NCBI GenBank assembly: GCA_030445265.1
Contig: JAUCSC010000001.1
Span: 62,001-126,000, forward strand
DNA: 64,000 nt
DNA from: Candidatus Saccharimonadota bacterium
GTDB taxonomy: Bacteria; Patescibacteriota; Saccharimonadia; Saccharimonadales; Saccharimonadaceae
Direction: 5' to 3'
The translations under genes were made by a program, and so were the position numbers. Of the stretch, positions 48,418 to 57,918 are shown in pieces. The notes below the pieces were generated by a model. The model saw nothing but the letters and a program-made list of their open reading frames with translations. It searched no databases and was not told where the DNA came from. Numbering within the stretch: the stretch's first letter is position 1; each line of letters starts with the position of its first letter.

Positions 48418-50207
48418 TGGACCAAGCTCACATAAGGAATTTTTGTATTATTGCGCATATCGACCACGGCAAGTCGACACTGGCTGACCGCATGCTGGAA
48501 ATCACTGGTACCGTCTCAGCTCGCGATATGAAATCACAGTTGCTGGACAGTATGGATCTAGAGCGCGAGAAGGGTATTACGATCAAGTTAGCGCCTGTTC
48601 GCATGGCCTACAGCTCACAGGATACGACGTATGATCTCAATCTTATTGATACGCCAGGACACGTTGACTTTAGCTACGAAGTTTCGCGCTCACTTGCCGC
48701 CTGTGAAGGCGCCATCGTAGTCGTCGATGCGAGTCAGGGTATCCAGGCGCAGACGCTGGCCAACGTATATTTGGCGATCGCCGCCGACCTGGCAATTATC
48801 CCAGTGATTAATAAGATTGATCTACCGGCGGCTGACGTCCCGAGAGTAAGTGCAGAGATTATTAATCTGCTCGGATGCACCGATGACGACATTTTTAAAA
48901 TTAGTGCCAAGACCGGAGAAGGCGTATCGGAAGTGCTCGACGCAGTCGTGGCCCGCGTCCCAGCTCCAAAAGGTCATGCCGACGAGGCCACACGCTCCCT
49001 TATCTTTGATAGTTATTTTGATGATTACCGAGGAGTTATTCTGTATACTCGCGTGGTCGACGGGACAATTAAGAAAGGTGACACGATCGAGATGTTGGCG
49101 ACGAGTGCTAACGGCATCGCTCTAGAGGTTGGCTCGCTGTGTCCGACGATGCAACCGAGTGACGTCCTGACGACCGGAGAGATTGGCTATATTGTCACGA
49201 ACCTCCGTACCACCCGGGACGCGCGCGTGGGTGATACGGTCACAACGAAACGGGCAGTGGCCTCGAGAGCCCTGCCTGGCTATAAGCTCGTAAAACCGTT
49301 TGTCTATGCCGGGTTCTTCCCAGTGAGTAATGATGACTACCAAGATCTTAAGGATGCAGTCGAGAAATTAAGCTTGAGTGACTCGGCCCTTCAATTTGAG
49401 CCAGAGAACTCTCCCGTCCTCGGCTTTGGCGTCCGAATTGGCTTCCTTGGACTCCTGCACATGGATATTATTCGAGAGCGATTAGAGCGCGAATACGATC
49501 TTGATCTCGTCGTGACGAATCCCTCGACCGATTATCAAGTGAGTTTAAGCAGCGGTGATGATATTGATATCAAGAGCGCTAGCGATTTACCAGACGTCAC
49601 GAAGATTACCGAGATACGTGAACCCTGGATTAAAGGAGAGATCGTCGTACCGCAAAACTATATCGGCGGCGTTATCCAGCTGATCGTCAATAAACGTGGC
49701 CGTCAGGATAACCTCAGTTATATTGATGAACGAGCACTGATCAGTTTTGAAGCACCACTCGCGAATCTCTTAACTGACTTTTATGATCAGTTAAAATCAA
49801 TTACCAGTGGTTACGGCTCCTTCAATTATGAGCTCGATAGTTATCGACCGGGAGATCTTGTTCGAGTTGATTTTTATGTTTCTGGCGAAACAATCGACGC
49901 GTTAAGTGTGATGGCGCACCGCACCGAAGCTCAGAGCCTCGGACGGGAAATGGTCAAGAAATTAAAAGAAGTTATACCCCGCCAAAACTTCCAGGTCAGC
50001 CTCCAAGCGGCGATCGGCGGCAAATTCATCGCCCGCGAAGATATCAGTGCATACCGTAAAGACGTTACGACCGGTCTCTATGGCGGCGATGTTTCCCGTA
50101 AGAAGAAAGTCCTGGCCAAACAGGCAAAGGGAAAGAAGCGTATGAAACGCTTTGGTAAAGTCGACATTCCATCCGAAGCCTTCATGGTGATGCTTAAGCG
50201 CGACTAA
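48417..50207 (+). CDS. lepA: elongation factor 4 (ribosome back-translocase)
   Basis: 596 residues, the normal LepA length. GTPase motifs AHIDHGKSTL, REKGITIK, DTPGHVDF and NKID, then domains II, III, V and the LepA-specific C-terminal domain (KKVLAKQAKGKKRMKRFGKVDIPSEAF). It overlaps the murJ stop by one base (TAATG coupling). Confidence 0.96.
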   Translation: MDQAHIRNFCIIAHIDHGKSTLADRMLEITGTVSARDMKSQLLDSMDLEREKGITIKLAPVRMAYSSQDTTYDLNLIDTPGHVDFSYEVSRSLAACEGAIVVVDASQGIQAQTLANVYLAIAADLAIIPVINKIDLPAADVPRVSAEIINLLGCTDDDIFKISAKTGEGVSEVLDAVVARVPAPKGHADEATRSLIFDSYFDDYRGVILYTRVVDGTIKKGDTIEMLATSANGIALEVGSLCPTMQPSDVLTTGEIGYIVTNLRTTRDARVGDTVTTKRAVASRALPGYKLVKPFVYAGFFPVSNDDYQDLKDAVEKLSLSDSALQFEPENSPVLGFGVRIGFLGLLHMDIIRERLEREYDLDLVVTNPSTDYQVSLSSGDDIDIKSASDLPDVTKITEIREPWIKGEIVVPQNYIGGVIQLIVNKRGRQDNLSYIDERALISFEAPLANLLTDFYDQLKSITSGYGSFNYELDSYRPGDLVRVDFYVSGETIDALSVMAHRTEAQSLGREMVKKLKEVIPRQNFQVSLQAAIGGKFIAREDISAYRKDVTTGLYGGDVSRKKKVLAKQAKGKKRMKRFGKVDIPSEAFMVMLKRD

Positions 50208-50225
50208 AGTGTTAAAATAATCAAA

Positions 50226-50819
50226 ATGCCCATTGCCCCGACTGGAAGAAAACATATCATTACTATTGCCGGAATGCCTGCTTCCGGAAAGTCTACTACG
50301 GCGCGATTGCTTGCTGAAGGTCTGAACTATCGGCACTACTCAACCGGGGCCCTGTTTCGTGAAATTGCCTCGTCAAATCAAATGGATGTTCTACATGCTA
50401 ATTTGGATGCTGAAAAAAATGCGGCAATAGATTTTCAGGTCGACGAGCATCAGAAAAAGTTAGGTGAGACACAAACTAACTTTGTGATAGACGGTCGTCT
50501 CGCATGGCATTTTATTCCTCAGTCATTTAAAGTCTACCTTGGTCTAGATACGGCAGTTGGTGCACGGCGCGTTCTGGCAGACATGGACGAAGCTCGCCGT
50601 CAGAGAGAGGATGTTCCCAAGGATCCGGCAGAATATGCAAAACTCCTCGATGCTCGTTTGGAAAGCGAATCGCGACGGTATCGGAAGCTGTATGGCGTAG
50701 ATGGTCATGACCCTCACAATTTTGACCTTTTCTTGGACACATCCGACAGAACACCCGAGCAAATAAAAGAAGTTATTATTACTGAGTACAGAAACTGGAT
50801 GACTACTGGCACTCATTGA
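50226..50819 (+). CDS. cytidylate-kinase-like P-loop kinase
   Basis: 197 residues. P-loop IAGMPASGKSTTARLLA (about 12-28), STGALFREIA, the LID region with Arg pairs (DEARRQREDV) and the family end DTSDRTPEQIKEVI. The pattern is of the archaeal-type CMP kinase (short, about 180-200 residues) rather than the bacterial Cmk. The substrate, CMP or dCMP, is likely. TAAAAT is 7 nt before the ATG; hrcA with its CIRCE begins right after it, and the operator overlaps its last codons. Confidence 0.78.
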   Translation: MPIAPTGRKHIITIAGMPASGKSTTARLLAEGLNYRHYSTGALFREIASSNQMDVLHANLDAEKNAAIDFQVDEHQKKLGETQTNFVIDGRLAWHFIPQSFKVYLGLDTAVGARRVLADMDEARRQREDVPKDPAEYAKLLDARLESESRRYRKLYGVDGHDPHNFDLFLDTSDRTPEQIKEVIITEYRNWMTTGTH

Positions 50820-50845
50820 CAGCGAGTGCTAAAAATCGATATAAT
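50806..50845 (+). promoter_or_regulatory. CIRCE operator and promoter of hrcA
   Basis: CTGGCACTC-N9-GAGTGCTAA (50806-50832; two changes from consensus), overlapping the cmk-like stop; TATAAT (50840-50845) follows, with the hrcA ATG 6 nt later. HrcA represses its own leaderless transcript. Confidence 0.85.
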
Positions 50846-50851
50846 ACCACT

Positions 50852-51565
50852 ATGACGGAACGACAATTCCAAATCCTGGCGGCTATCATCGAGCAACACG
50901 CCGAAATTGCCGCACCAATCGGTAGCGTGCTGCTGGCAAAGCTTTTTAATGTGTCGAGTGCGACCATTCGCAGCGAAATGTCCCGGCTGGAAGAGATGGG
51001 CTATATTGTACAGCCGCACACCAGTGCTGGTCGTATCCCCACAGATACTGGCTACCGATATTACGTCAACAGCTTAACCCAAAATCCGCCAATCGTGGAT
51101 AAGTTAGCGCCGCCAGACCGTGGAGCCCGGGCGATTGATGCCCGCGTGTCCACGCACGTCAATCGAGCCGATCGAGCAATCAGGAGCGCCGTCGATAGCT
51201 TGGTGGAGCTCACTCACAATCTTGGCATTGCTACCATTGGTGATGAGCTTTATATGAGTGGGATCGGCAATCTTTTCTCACAACCAGAGTTCTTGCAATC
51301 ACAGCATACGCTGGCCGTCGCCCGCTTGCTTGATAATCTGGAGCCATGGCTTCGGGAAGCCGCGCCCAATGAACCACTCAACGTCTACATCGGCAGCGAA
51401 AATCCCATTGGTAAAACGAGCGGCGCCACACTTATCATTAGTCGTTTTCGATCACCTTATAGCGACCGCAGCTATATCGGCGTGCTAGGTCCAACGCGCC
51501 AAAGCTATGCCAAGGTAATGAGCCTGGTGCGCCATACGGGCGCAATGCTCGAGGAGGTCCTGTAG
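50852..51565 (+). CDS. hrcA: heat-inducible repressor HrcA, short form
   Basis: Represses heat-shock genes at CIRCE. 237 residues against a usual 330-350: the N-terminal winged helix is complete (LFNVSSATIRSEMSRLEEMGYIVQPHTSAGRIPTDTGYRYYV in parts), and the C-terminal dimerisation region is trimmed. The start was set at 50852 (MTERQFQIL), 6 nt after TATAAT; upstream codons lie in the CIRCE. It overlaps the next gene by one base (GTG start). Confidence 0.9.
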   Translation: MTERQFQILAAIIEQHAEIAAPIGSVLLAKLFNVSSATIRSEMSRLEEMGYIVQPHTSAGRIPTDTGYRYYVNSLTQNPPIVDKLAPPDRGARAIDARVSTHVNRADRAIRSAVDSLVELTHNLGIATIGDELYMSGIGNLFSQPEFLQSQHTLAVARLLDNLEPWLREAAPNEPLNVYIGSENPIGKTSGATLIISRFRSPYSDRSYIGVLGPTRQSYAKVMSLVRHTGAMLEEVL

Positions 51566-51825
51566 TGAATAATTATGTGAAGTTTGGTATCGCTATCCTG
51601 CTTTTTCTCATCGGCTCTTCACTGGTTATCGGTGCGTTTGAGTCAACCGGCACGCTCTGGCGGCTGATCCCGGGCATTATTTTAATTGGCTTAGCCTACC
51701 CCTGGGGGCATATGCTATGGGCGCGGCTCCAGTCGGGATATAGGCAGAAGACGGATGAAGAAATTTTAGCAGAAGCAAGAGCAGCAATAAGGAGAAGTGA
51801 TGGCGGAAAAAGCGAAGAAAAGTAA
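51565..51825 (+). CDS. 86-residue membrane protein in the hrcA operon
   Basis: Two helices (about 6-24 and 32-50) and a charged, helical tail (TDEEILAEARAAIRRSD). Starts with GTG overlapping the hrcA stop; grpE begins before it ends. Unknown family; possibly a small heat-shock-related membrane factor. Confidence 0.6.
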   Translation: MNNYVKFGIAILLFLIGSSLVIGAFESTGTLWRLIPGIILIGLAYPWGHMLWARLQSGYRQKTDEEILAEARAAIRRSDGGKSEEK

Positions 51826-52276
51826 AAACGAGATAGAACTTGAACAACGCGTCGTAGAATTGACGGGTGATCTGCAGCGGACGCGGGCTGATTTTGAAAA
51901 TTACCGAAAGCGTGTTGATACTGAGAAGCAATCTGCTCGCGAAGCAGGGCAGGCTGGCGCTATTGTGAAGCTGCTCCCGGTCATTGATAACATCGAGCGG
52001 GCTATTATGTATACGCCAGAGGAAATCAAAGATAATGCCTGGGTGAAAAGCGTCGAGGGACTCGTTAAGAATCTTGAAAAGTCGCTAGAGAGTCTCAATC
52101 TCAAGCGTATTGATGCGAAACCGGGAACGGTGTTTGATCCTCAGCTCCATGAAGCAATTCAGTTTGACGATGATGCAACCGGGGAACAAGAAGTGATTGC
52201 CGACGAGCTACAGGGCGGCTACCAGCTCGGCGGACAAGTCATCCGGCACGCTATGGTCAAGGTAACGCGTCAGTAG
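51800..52276 (+). CDS. grpE: nucleotide exchange factor GrpE
   Basis: 158 residues: a long N-terminal coiled coil (about 8-55) and the beta-wing domain (VFDPQLHEAIQFDD ... VIRHAMVKVT), the family signature. It drives ADP release from DnaK. The ATG at 51800 has AAGGAG 5 nt upstream. Overlaps the small membrane gene. Confidence 0.93.
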   Translation: MAEKAKKSKNEIELEQRVVELTGDLQRTRADFENYRKRVDTEKQSAREAGQAGAIVKLLPVIDNIERAIMYTPEEIKDNAWVKSVEGLVKNLEKSLESLNLKRIDAKPGTVFDPQLHEAIQFDDDATGEQEVIADELQGGYQLGGQVIRHAMVKVTRQ

Positions 52277-52308
52277 GCGCACACTTCACACTCAGCTATA
52301 CTATCGAT

Positions 52309-53265
52309 ATGCCGCAACCAACCTACGCAATTATTGCCAAAAATTTAAAGAAGTCATATGGGAAAAATCAGGTCCTCAACGGTATTTCATTGAAAGTAGA
52401 GCGGGGGACAATGCTTGCCTTGCTCGGGCCTAATGGCGCTGGCAAGACAACGACGGTTCGTATTCTCAGTACTCTGCTCAATTTTGATGGCGGGACTGTC
52501 ACGATCGAAGGCTATGATGTGGCTAAAGAAGGTGATGCGGTACGGGCGATTATTGGACTGACTGGACAATCAGCAGCCGTTGACGAGATGCTGACAGGAC
52601 GGGAAAACTTGATAATGATGGGTCAGCTCTACCATCTTTCGAAAGCGGATGCTCGGCAACGAGCTGAAGAGTTACTAAAAGAATTTAATTTAGTTGATGC
52701 GGCGAGTCGCCCGCTCAAGGACTATTCAGGCGGTATGCGGCGGCGGCTTGACCTAGCGGTCAGCATGATTGCAACGCCACCGATTATTTTCCTTGATGAA
52801 CCGACGACCGGCCTTGATCCACGTTCACGAATTGCTATGTGGGGAAGTATTAATCGTCTAAAGGAGAGCGGGGCGACCATTCTGTTGACGACACAGTATC
52901 TGGAAGAAGCCGACCAGCTAGCCGATCAGATCGTGGTTATTGACGGCGGCAAGGTCATCGCTGAAGGAACCGCTAAAGAATTAAAGAGTACCGTTGGCAA
53001 AGACCGGCTTGAAATTATATTTGATAACAAGTCGGCGTATGCGGCCGCGCAAGAAGCGCTCGGTTCACGGGTGCTGGAGAAAAATGATAAAGACTTGGCT
53101 GTCACGTTGATGATCAACGATACGAATAAAGACGTACGGAGTGCACTCGAGATTTTAGCGGACGCGAAGATACATTTTAGTACGATGAGTATCCATAAAC
53201 CGACGCTTGACGATGTGTTTTTATCGCTCACCGGTAAAAGCAAGCACGACGAGGAGACAGCATAA
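52309..53265 (+). CDS. ABC transporter ATPase (DrrA-like)
   Basis: 318 residues. Walker A GPNGAGKTTT, signature YSGGMRRRLDLA, Walker B IIFLDEPTTGLDPRSR, and a C-terminal domain (about 225-318) as in DrrA / ABC-2-type drug or polysaccharide exporters. TATACT (52297-52302) is 6 nt before the ATG. Coupled to the permease (TAATG). It sits between grpE and dnaK, an unusual place. Confidence 0.93.
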   Translation: MPQPTYAIIAKNLKKSYGKNQVLNGISLKVERGTMLALLGPNGAGKTTTVRILSTLLNFDGGTVTIEGYDVAKEGDAVRAIIGLTGQSAAVDEMLTGRENLIMMGQLYHLSKADARQRAEELLKEFNLVDAASRPLKDYSGGMRRRLDLAVSMIATPPIIFLDEPTTGLDPRSRIAMWGSINRLKESGATILLTTQYLEEADQLADQIVVIDGGKVIAEGTAKELKSTVGKDRLEIIFDNKSAYAAAQEALGSRVLEKNDKDLAVTLMINDTNKDVRSALEILADAKIHFSTMSIHKPTLDDVFLSLTGKSKHDEETA

Positions 53266-54059
53266 TGACCGCCACACCCATAAAACGTTCGAAACTTTGG
53301 TTTGCGATCAGCGACTCACTTATTATGATTCGGCGCAGCGCTACCCATATCATCCGTAACACTGACCAGCTCCTGGGAACATTCTTTCAGCCAATCATGT
53401 TTTTGGTGTTGTTCACTGCTGTGTTTGGCGGCGCGATTAAGACGGAAGGTGGGAGCTATATCAACTTCCTGATGGCCGGAATCATTGTACAAACCCTCGC
53501 CTTTGGCTCCACGACAACAGCGATTGCGGTTGCGACTGACCTCAAGAAAGGCATTGTTGATCGTTTTCGTTCGCTGCCGATGTCAAACCTCGCACTGCTC
53601 ACTGGGCATGTTATTTCTGATATCTTCCGCAACTTCATATCAGTCATCGTCATGATTGTGGCCGGTCTTATCATTGGTTTCCGCCCCAACGCGAGCTTGA
53701 CGGACTGGCTGGCATTTATTGGGCTGGTGACACTCTTTACGCTCGCTCTTTCCTGGCTGATGGCTATTATAGGCGTGGTCGCCAAGAGCGTTGAAGGGGT
53801 GCAGTGGCTGACGTTTATCATTATATTTCCACTGACATTCGCCAGCAGCGCATTTGTTGATACCTCAACAATGACGAGCTGGCTAAAAATATTTGCCGAG
53901 AATCAGCCAGTCACGCACATGGTCAATGCCGTCCGCTCACTCTTAATTGGGACTCCTATGGGTTCAGCCGGTCTTTGGTCGCTTATCTGGAGTATCAGCA
54001 TTCTCATCATTGCCATGCCTCTGGCAGCGTACGTTTTCAAGCGAAAAACGTCGAATTAA
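53265..54059 (+). CDS. ABC-2-type permease
   Basis: 264 residues with six helices (ABC-2 family): one near 35-60, then 72-95, 105-130, 140-165, 172-195 and 232-255. It forms the exporter with the ATPase just upstream. The substrate (drug, lipid or glycan) is unknown. Ends 5 nt before the CIRCE of dnaK. Confidence 0.88.
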   Translation: MTATPIKRSKLWFAISDSLIMIRRSATHIIRNTDQLLGTFFQPIMFLVLFTAVFGGAIKTEGGSYINFLMAGIIVQTLAFGSTTTAIAVATDLKKGIVDRFRSLPMSNLALLTGHVISDIFRNFISVIVMIVAGLIIGFRPNASLTDWLAFIGLVTLFTLALSWLMAIIGVVAKSVEGVQWLTFIIIFPLTFASSAFVDTSTMTSWLKIFAENQPVTHMVNAVRSLLIGTPMGSAGLWSLIWSISILIIAMPLAAYVFKRKTSN

Positions 54060-54063
54060 ATGC

Positions 54064-54102
54064 TTAGCACTCTTGACATGAGAGTGCTAATATTCCTATA
54101 AT
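54064..54102 (+). promoter_or_regulatory. CIRCE and promoter of dnaK
   Basis: A perfect CIRCE: TTAGCACTC (54064-54072), 9-nt spacer, GAGTGCTAA (54082-54090). The -35 TTGACA (54073-54078) is inside the spacer and TATAAT (54097-54102) follows with an 18-bp gap. HrcA binding would block the polymerase directly. The leader is about 75 nt. Confidence 0.95.
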
Positions 54103-54183
54103 AGAGATAGTTAGCAATTGCACTCGTCGATTGCTGGTGATATACAGTATTGCTAAATCGTGAAAGAAAAGGAGAGTATCAAA

Positions 54184-56067
54184 ATGGGAAAGATTATCGG
54201 AATTGACCTCGGTACCACTAACAGTGCCGTCGCGTACATGATCGCCGGAAAACCAGAAGTAATTGCCAATGCCGAAGGCAATCGCACGACGCCGAGCGTT
54301 GTTGCCATTAATAAGAGCGGCGAACGATTGGTCGGCCAAGTCGCCCAGCGCCAACGCGTCACCAATGCCAGTAACACTATCTACGGCGTAAAACGCTTAA
54401 TCGGTCGTAAGTTTGGTGATAAGGAAGTCCAGAAGGACCTTGATATCATGCCATATGCCATCGTCAAAAAGGGAGACGGCGTAGCGGTTACCTTAGGCGA
54501 TAAAGACTATACGCCAGAAGAAGTATCTGCCATGATCCTCTCCAAGATTAAAGCCGATGCTGAAGCCTTCCTCGGTGAAAAAGTCACCGAAGCAGTCATT
54601 ACCGTCCCTGCCTACTTCGATGATTCGCAGCGTCAAGCCACGAAAGATGCGGGTAAGATCGCCGGCCTCGAAGTGAAGCGTATTATCAATGAGCCAACAG
54701 CGGCTGCCCTCGCCTATGGTCTTGAGAAGAAGAAAGAAGAAAAGATCGCCGTGTTTGACCTTGGTGGAGGTACATTCGACGTTTCCGTTCTTGAACTCGG
54801 TGATGGCGTCTTTGAAGTCCGCTCAACCAACGGTGATACGCACCTTGGTGGTGAAGATTTCGATAACCGTATCGTCAATTTCTTTCTCGATGAATTTAAA
54901 AAAGAGTCTGGTATCGACCTCAAGGGCGACAATGCTGCTATGCAGCGCCTGAAGGACGAAGCCGAGAAGGCCAAGAAGGAATTATCTTCAACGACCGAGA
55001 CCGACATCAACTTGCCATTCTTGACGGCCGACGCTAATGGTCCAAAGCACTTCGAATACAAGCTGACCCGTGCCAAGCTCGAAGAGCTGGTGAAAGACCT
55101 CATCGATCGCCTAGCTGGACCAGTTGAAAAAGCTATTAAAGATGCCAAACTGAAAGCCAGTGATATTGACGAAATCGTGCTCGTTGGAGGCATGACCCGT
55201 ATGCCCGCCGTTGTCGAGAAGGTGAAGAGTATCTTTGGTAAAGAGCCACTCAAGGGTGTCAATCCTGATGAAGTTGTGGCCGTTGGTGCCGCTATCCAGG
55301 GTGGTGTACTGCAAGGTGATGTCAAGGATGTTCTCCTGCTCGATGTGACGCCACTGAGTCTCGGTATTGAAACGATGGGCGGCGTGACGACGAAGCTGAT
55401 TGAACGTAATACGACAATTCCTACGAGCAAGAGTGAAACGTTCTCGACTGCAGCCGATAATCAACCGCAAGTGGAGATCCATGTCTTACAAGGTGAGCGG
55501 GAAATGTCGAGTGACAATAAGTCTCTCGGACGTTTTGTGCTCGATGGTATCGCCCCAGCTCCGCGCGGAGTACCGCAAGTCGAAGTGACGTTTAACCTGG
55601 ATGCGAATGGTATCTTGAATGTTACTGCTAAAGATAAAGGAACGGGTAAGGAGCAATCGATTACCATCCAAAACAGCGGCAATCTTTCAAAAGAAGATAT
55701 CGAAAAGGCACAAAAAGAAGCCGAAGCACACGCCGAAGAAGACAAGAAGAAGCGAGAAGCGGTCGAAGCCCGCAACCAGCTCGAGAATGCCATCTACCAA
55801 GCCGAAAAGATGCCTGATGAGTATAAAGATAAAATTAGCGATGATGACAAGAAGGCAATTCTAGCCGCCGTCGAAGAAGCGAAAAAGCACAAAGATGCTA
55901 CCGACAAAGATGAGCTTGAGGCAGCCGTCAAGGCACTCAATGAAGCCATCATGCCAATCGGAGCAAAGTTGTACCAAGCTAAAGCTGACGAGGAAGCACC
56001 TGCCTCGGACAGTGACAAAAAGACGGATGAGCCGGTAGAAGGCGAAGTCGTCGACGAAAAGAAATAG
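54184..56067 (+). CDS. dnaK: chaperone DnaK (Hsp70)
   Basis: 627 residues. Start [16 protein letters not shown] with AAAGGAG upstream; the longer frame from 54160 has no domain. Phosphate motifs [20 protein letters not shown] and [10 protein letters not shown]; the substrate-binding part is from about 380 and the helical lid ends in an acidic EGEVVDEKK tail. Folds proteins with DnaJ and GrpE; CIRCE-controlled. Confidence 0.98.
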   Translation: MGKIIGIDLGTTNSAVAYMIAGKPEVIANAEGNRTTPSVVAINKSGERLVGQVAQRQRVTNASNTIYGVKRLIGRKFGDKEVQKDLDIMPYAIVKKGDGVAVTLGDKDYTPEEVSAMILSKIKADAEAFLGEKVTEAVITVPAYFDDSQRQATKDAGKIAGLEVKRIINEPTAAALAYGLEKKKEEKIAVFDLGGGTFDVSVLELGDGVFEVRSTNGDTHLGGEDFDNRIVNFFLDEFKKESGIDLKGDNAAMQRLKDEAEKAKKELSSTTETDINLPFLTADANGPKHFEYKLTRAKLEELVKDLIDRLAGPVEKAIKDAKLKASDIDEIVLVGGMTRMPAVVEKVKSIFGKEPLKGVNPDEVVAVGAAIQGGVLQGDVKDVLLLDVTPLSLGIETMGGVTTKLIERNTTIPTSKSETFSTAADNQPQVEIHVLQGEREMSSDNKSLGRFVLDGIAPAPRGVPQVEVTFNLDANGILNVTAKDKGTGKEQSITIQNSGNLSKEDIEKAQKEAEAHAEEDKKKREAVEARNQLENAIYQAEKMPDEYKDKISDDDKKAILAAVEEAKKHKDATDKDELEAAVKALNEAIMPIGAKLYQAKADEEAPASDSDKKTDEPVEGEVVDEKK

Positions 56068-56083
56068 TCAAACCTGAAAAAAG

Positions 56084-56117
56084 AAACCGCCCGTATCGAA
56101 AGACAGGGCGGTTTTTA
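56084..56117 (+). terminator. terminator of dnaK
   Basis: AAACCGCCC / GGGCGGTTT stem with a 13-nt loop and a following T-run. Confidence 0.88.
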
Positions 56118-56132
56118 TGTGCTGTGGAAAAG

Positions 56133-56158
56133 GCCTGCAGACGCGTTGTCTACAGGCC
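56133..56158 (-). terminator. GC-rich hairpin after the 56172 gene
   Basis: AGGCCTG-C-AGAC / GTCT-A-CAGGCCT: 7 + 4 bp with a single C-A mismatch and a 5-nt loop; no T-run. Same design as the hairpin behind the 35217 gene. Confidence 0.55.
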
Positions 56159-56171
56159 TGATCCATGGCAT

Positions 56172-56615
56172 TCATTGATGGAGACGGAGCACGATGTCGT
56201 AGTGCGGGGTGCCGTTCGGGCGACGCGTGGCCTGGGCCTTCTCGTTGATCTTCTCGAACACATCCGACGGCACGTTGAGCGCCGTGAGGACGTGCCGGCT
56301 GAGGTCGGCGCCCGATCCGTGGTAGCCGATGGCGGCATCCTTGATGTGGATGACGACCGTGCCATCTTCCCGGCGGAGCAGCGCTCCGCAGATGTACAGC
56401 TCACCGTCGTCGCTCACGCCGCGTGCGAACTCCACGATGTGGATCTCGTCGCGGAGGAGCGGCAGTAGCACGTCGAACAGACGCTCGCTGCGGCCCGTAC
56501 CGCCGTCGAGGACCACTTCCGCGGCCCGGACCGGCAACTGGTGATGGTCCTCCTGGAAGTGGGTCGGCGTCAGCTCGTCGATCTCGGCAAATACCATGGA
56601 ATCGAAGACACTCAT
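56172..56615 (-). CDS. hypothetical protein, GC-ending codons, foreign origin likely
   Basis: 147 residues, soluble alpha/beta: MSVFDSMVFAEIDELTPTHF, LLPLLRDEIHIVEFARGVSD, GTVVIHIKDAAIGYHGSGAD. Almost every codon ends in C or G, unlike dnaK before it. SD GAAGGG, promoter TTGACT-17-TATAAT and a GC hairpin beyond the stop repeat the design of the 35217 gene. Family unrecognised. Confidence 0.65.
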   Translation of the reverse strand: MSVFDSMVFAEIDELTPTHFQEDHHQLPVRAAEVVLDGGTGRSERLFDVLLPLLRDEIHIVEFARGVSDDGELYICGALLRREDGTVVIHIKDAAIGYHGSGADLSRHVLTALNVPSDVFEKINEKAQATRRPNGTPHYDIVLRLHQ

Positions 56616-56677
56616 AGTTGAGTTCCCTTCTATCGAGCCTCGTTCACCGCGGATGCAGGAACATAAGCTATCTATAT

Positions 56678-56706
56678 ATTATAGCAAAAAAATCAACAAA
56701 AGTCAA
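56678..56706 (-). promoter_or_regulatory. promoter of the 56172 gene
   Basis: Minus strand: TTGACT (56706-56701), 17 bp, TATAAT (56683-56678). It overlaps the stop side of the neighbouring glycosidase gene. A leader of about 55 nt with GAAGGG follows. Confidence 0.72.
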
Positions 56707-56707
56707 G

Positions 56708-57817
56708 TTAAGCGGGGACTGGCAGTTCAAGAAATAGCGCTACCCAGACCATGCCGGGATCTCCGCGGTAAATCGGAGCGTAGTACCATGAGCCGTCTTT
56801 ATTAAGCATTTCTGGAAACGTTTTATGACGTTCGACCATGGCCGCAAACCGCACATACTGTTCGTTGTATTCAGGCCGTTGATATTTTTTTAGAACATGC
56901 AGGTAGTATTCGCCGTGCCAGCTCCAAACTGACTCGCCGGCATAATTTGGCATAAACGGAGCCGTCATCCACCAGTGATAGGTAAAGGCATGCGGTTGGT
57001 TCGTATAAATGAGGGGATAGGGCTCGTTCAGCTTGTGCTTATTGATGTATTCAAATGTCTTGCTGGCCATATCGGCATCATCAATAACGTCGAGGAAGAA
57101 CGGAAAGAGCGCGCATTCGGCACTGAAAGCGGTGGTCTTGCGATCGGCGCTAAAGTAATTCCCATTCCAGTAGGTCGTGGTTAGTTCTTTTTGGTATAGC
57201 TCGACACCAAACGGAAAGTTGAGGCCGAGCTGTTTGGTGCAGCGGGCAAGACGGGCGACCAGGCTGACGGCGTATGCGCTGCGGTCGTAAATGACGGCAT
57301 CACGCATCTCGGCGTACTTCATTGACTTGAGCCGGCCATCTTCCTTAAGGAAAATTGAGCAATACTTTTTTAACTGTCGATTTAAGAATTCATGTTCGGA
57401 TTTGTTCAGCGGGTAGTGACTGACCACCAGGCAGTGGAGAAGCCACGGTAACGTATCGATGGCTCGGCCCGGGGCCTCAAAACAGTTACCTGCCTTATCG
57501 ATACAAGTACTGATAATGTTTGCTCGGCGGTATTGCAGAAGAGTCCAGCGGAGCGTATGATGCACTTCTTTTTCATGACCAAGGCGCACGAGAGACTGAC
57601 AGACTGTCCCAAAATCACGCATCCAAAAGAAGTCAAAATGCCCGAGGCTGGTGCGGTAGAAATCACCTTGCCAAAGCCGTTCGAGAATTTGATTGCATAT
57701 TTCCCAGGCATTGCCGTCAAAGCGTTCAATCGTACCGAAGTAGCGGTTCGCTAATTGACGGTATTCGGCGCGGATTGTTCCGAAGATCACGCCAGCGTAA
57801 CGGATGAGAGGTTTCAT
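56708..57817 (-). CDS. six-hairpin glycosidase-like protein
   Basis: 369 residues of repeated helical hairpins: WQGDFYRTSLGHFDFFWMRDFG, NKAGN/CFEAPGRAIDTLPWLLH, YNYFSADRKTTAFSAECALFPFFL and the C-terminal GESVWSWHGEYYLHVLKKY, a (alpha/alpha)6 barrel as in GH15/GH63 or amylo-1,6-glucosidases. The likely acids are in MRDFG and the late Glu (GESVWSWHGEY). No signal peptide, so intracellular. TATACT is 7 nt before the ATG. Substrate: a glucan or trehalose-like sugar, by inference. Confidence 0.7.
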   Translation of the reverse strand: MKPLIRYAGVIFGTIRAEYRQLANRYFGTIERFDGNAWEICNQILERLWQGDFYRTSLGHFDFFWMRDFGTVCQSLVRLGHEKEVHHTLRWTLLQYRRANIISTCIDKAGNCFEAPGRAIDTLPWLLHCLVVSHYPLNKSEHEFLNRQLKKYCSIFLKEDGRLKSMKYAEMRDAVIYDRSAYAVSLVARLARCTKQLGLNFPFGVELYQKELTTTYWNGNYFSADRKTTAFSAECALFPFFLDVIDDADMASKTFEYINKHKLNEPYPLIYTNQPHAFTYHWWMTAPFMPNYAGESVWSWHGEYYLHVLKKYQRPEYNEQYVRFAAMVERHKTFPEMLNKDGSWYYAPIYRGDPGMVWVALFLELPVPA

Positions 57818-57918
57818 TATTCACAGTATAGGTGTTCGGGTGCGGAGCGACAATAGCCATTAGGGGAATGTGCCTTCGCAGGTTCCTGCCAGCTTTTGCG
57901 TGTACTATAATAGTACTT

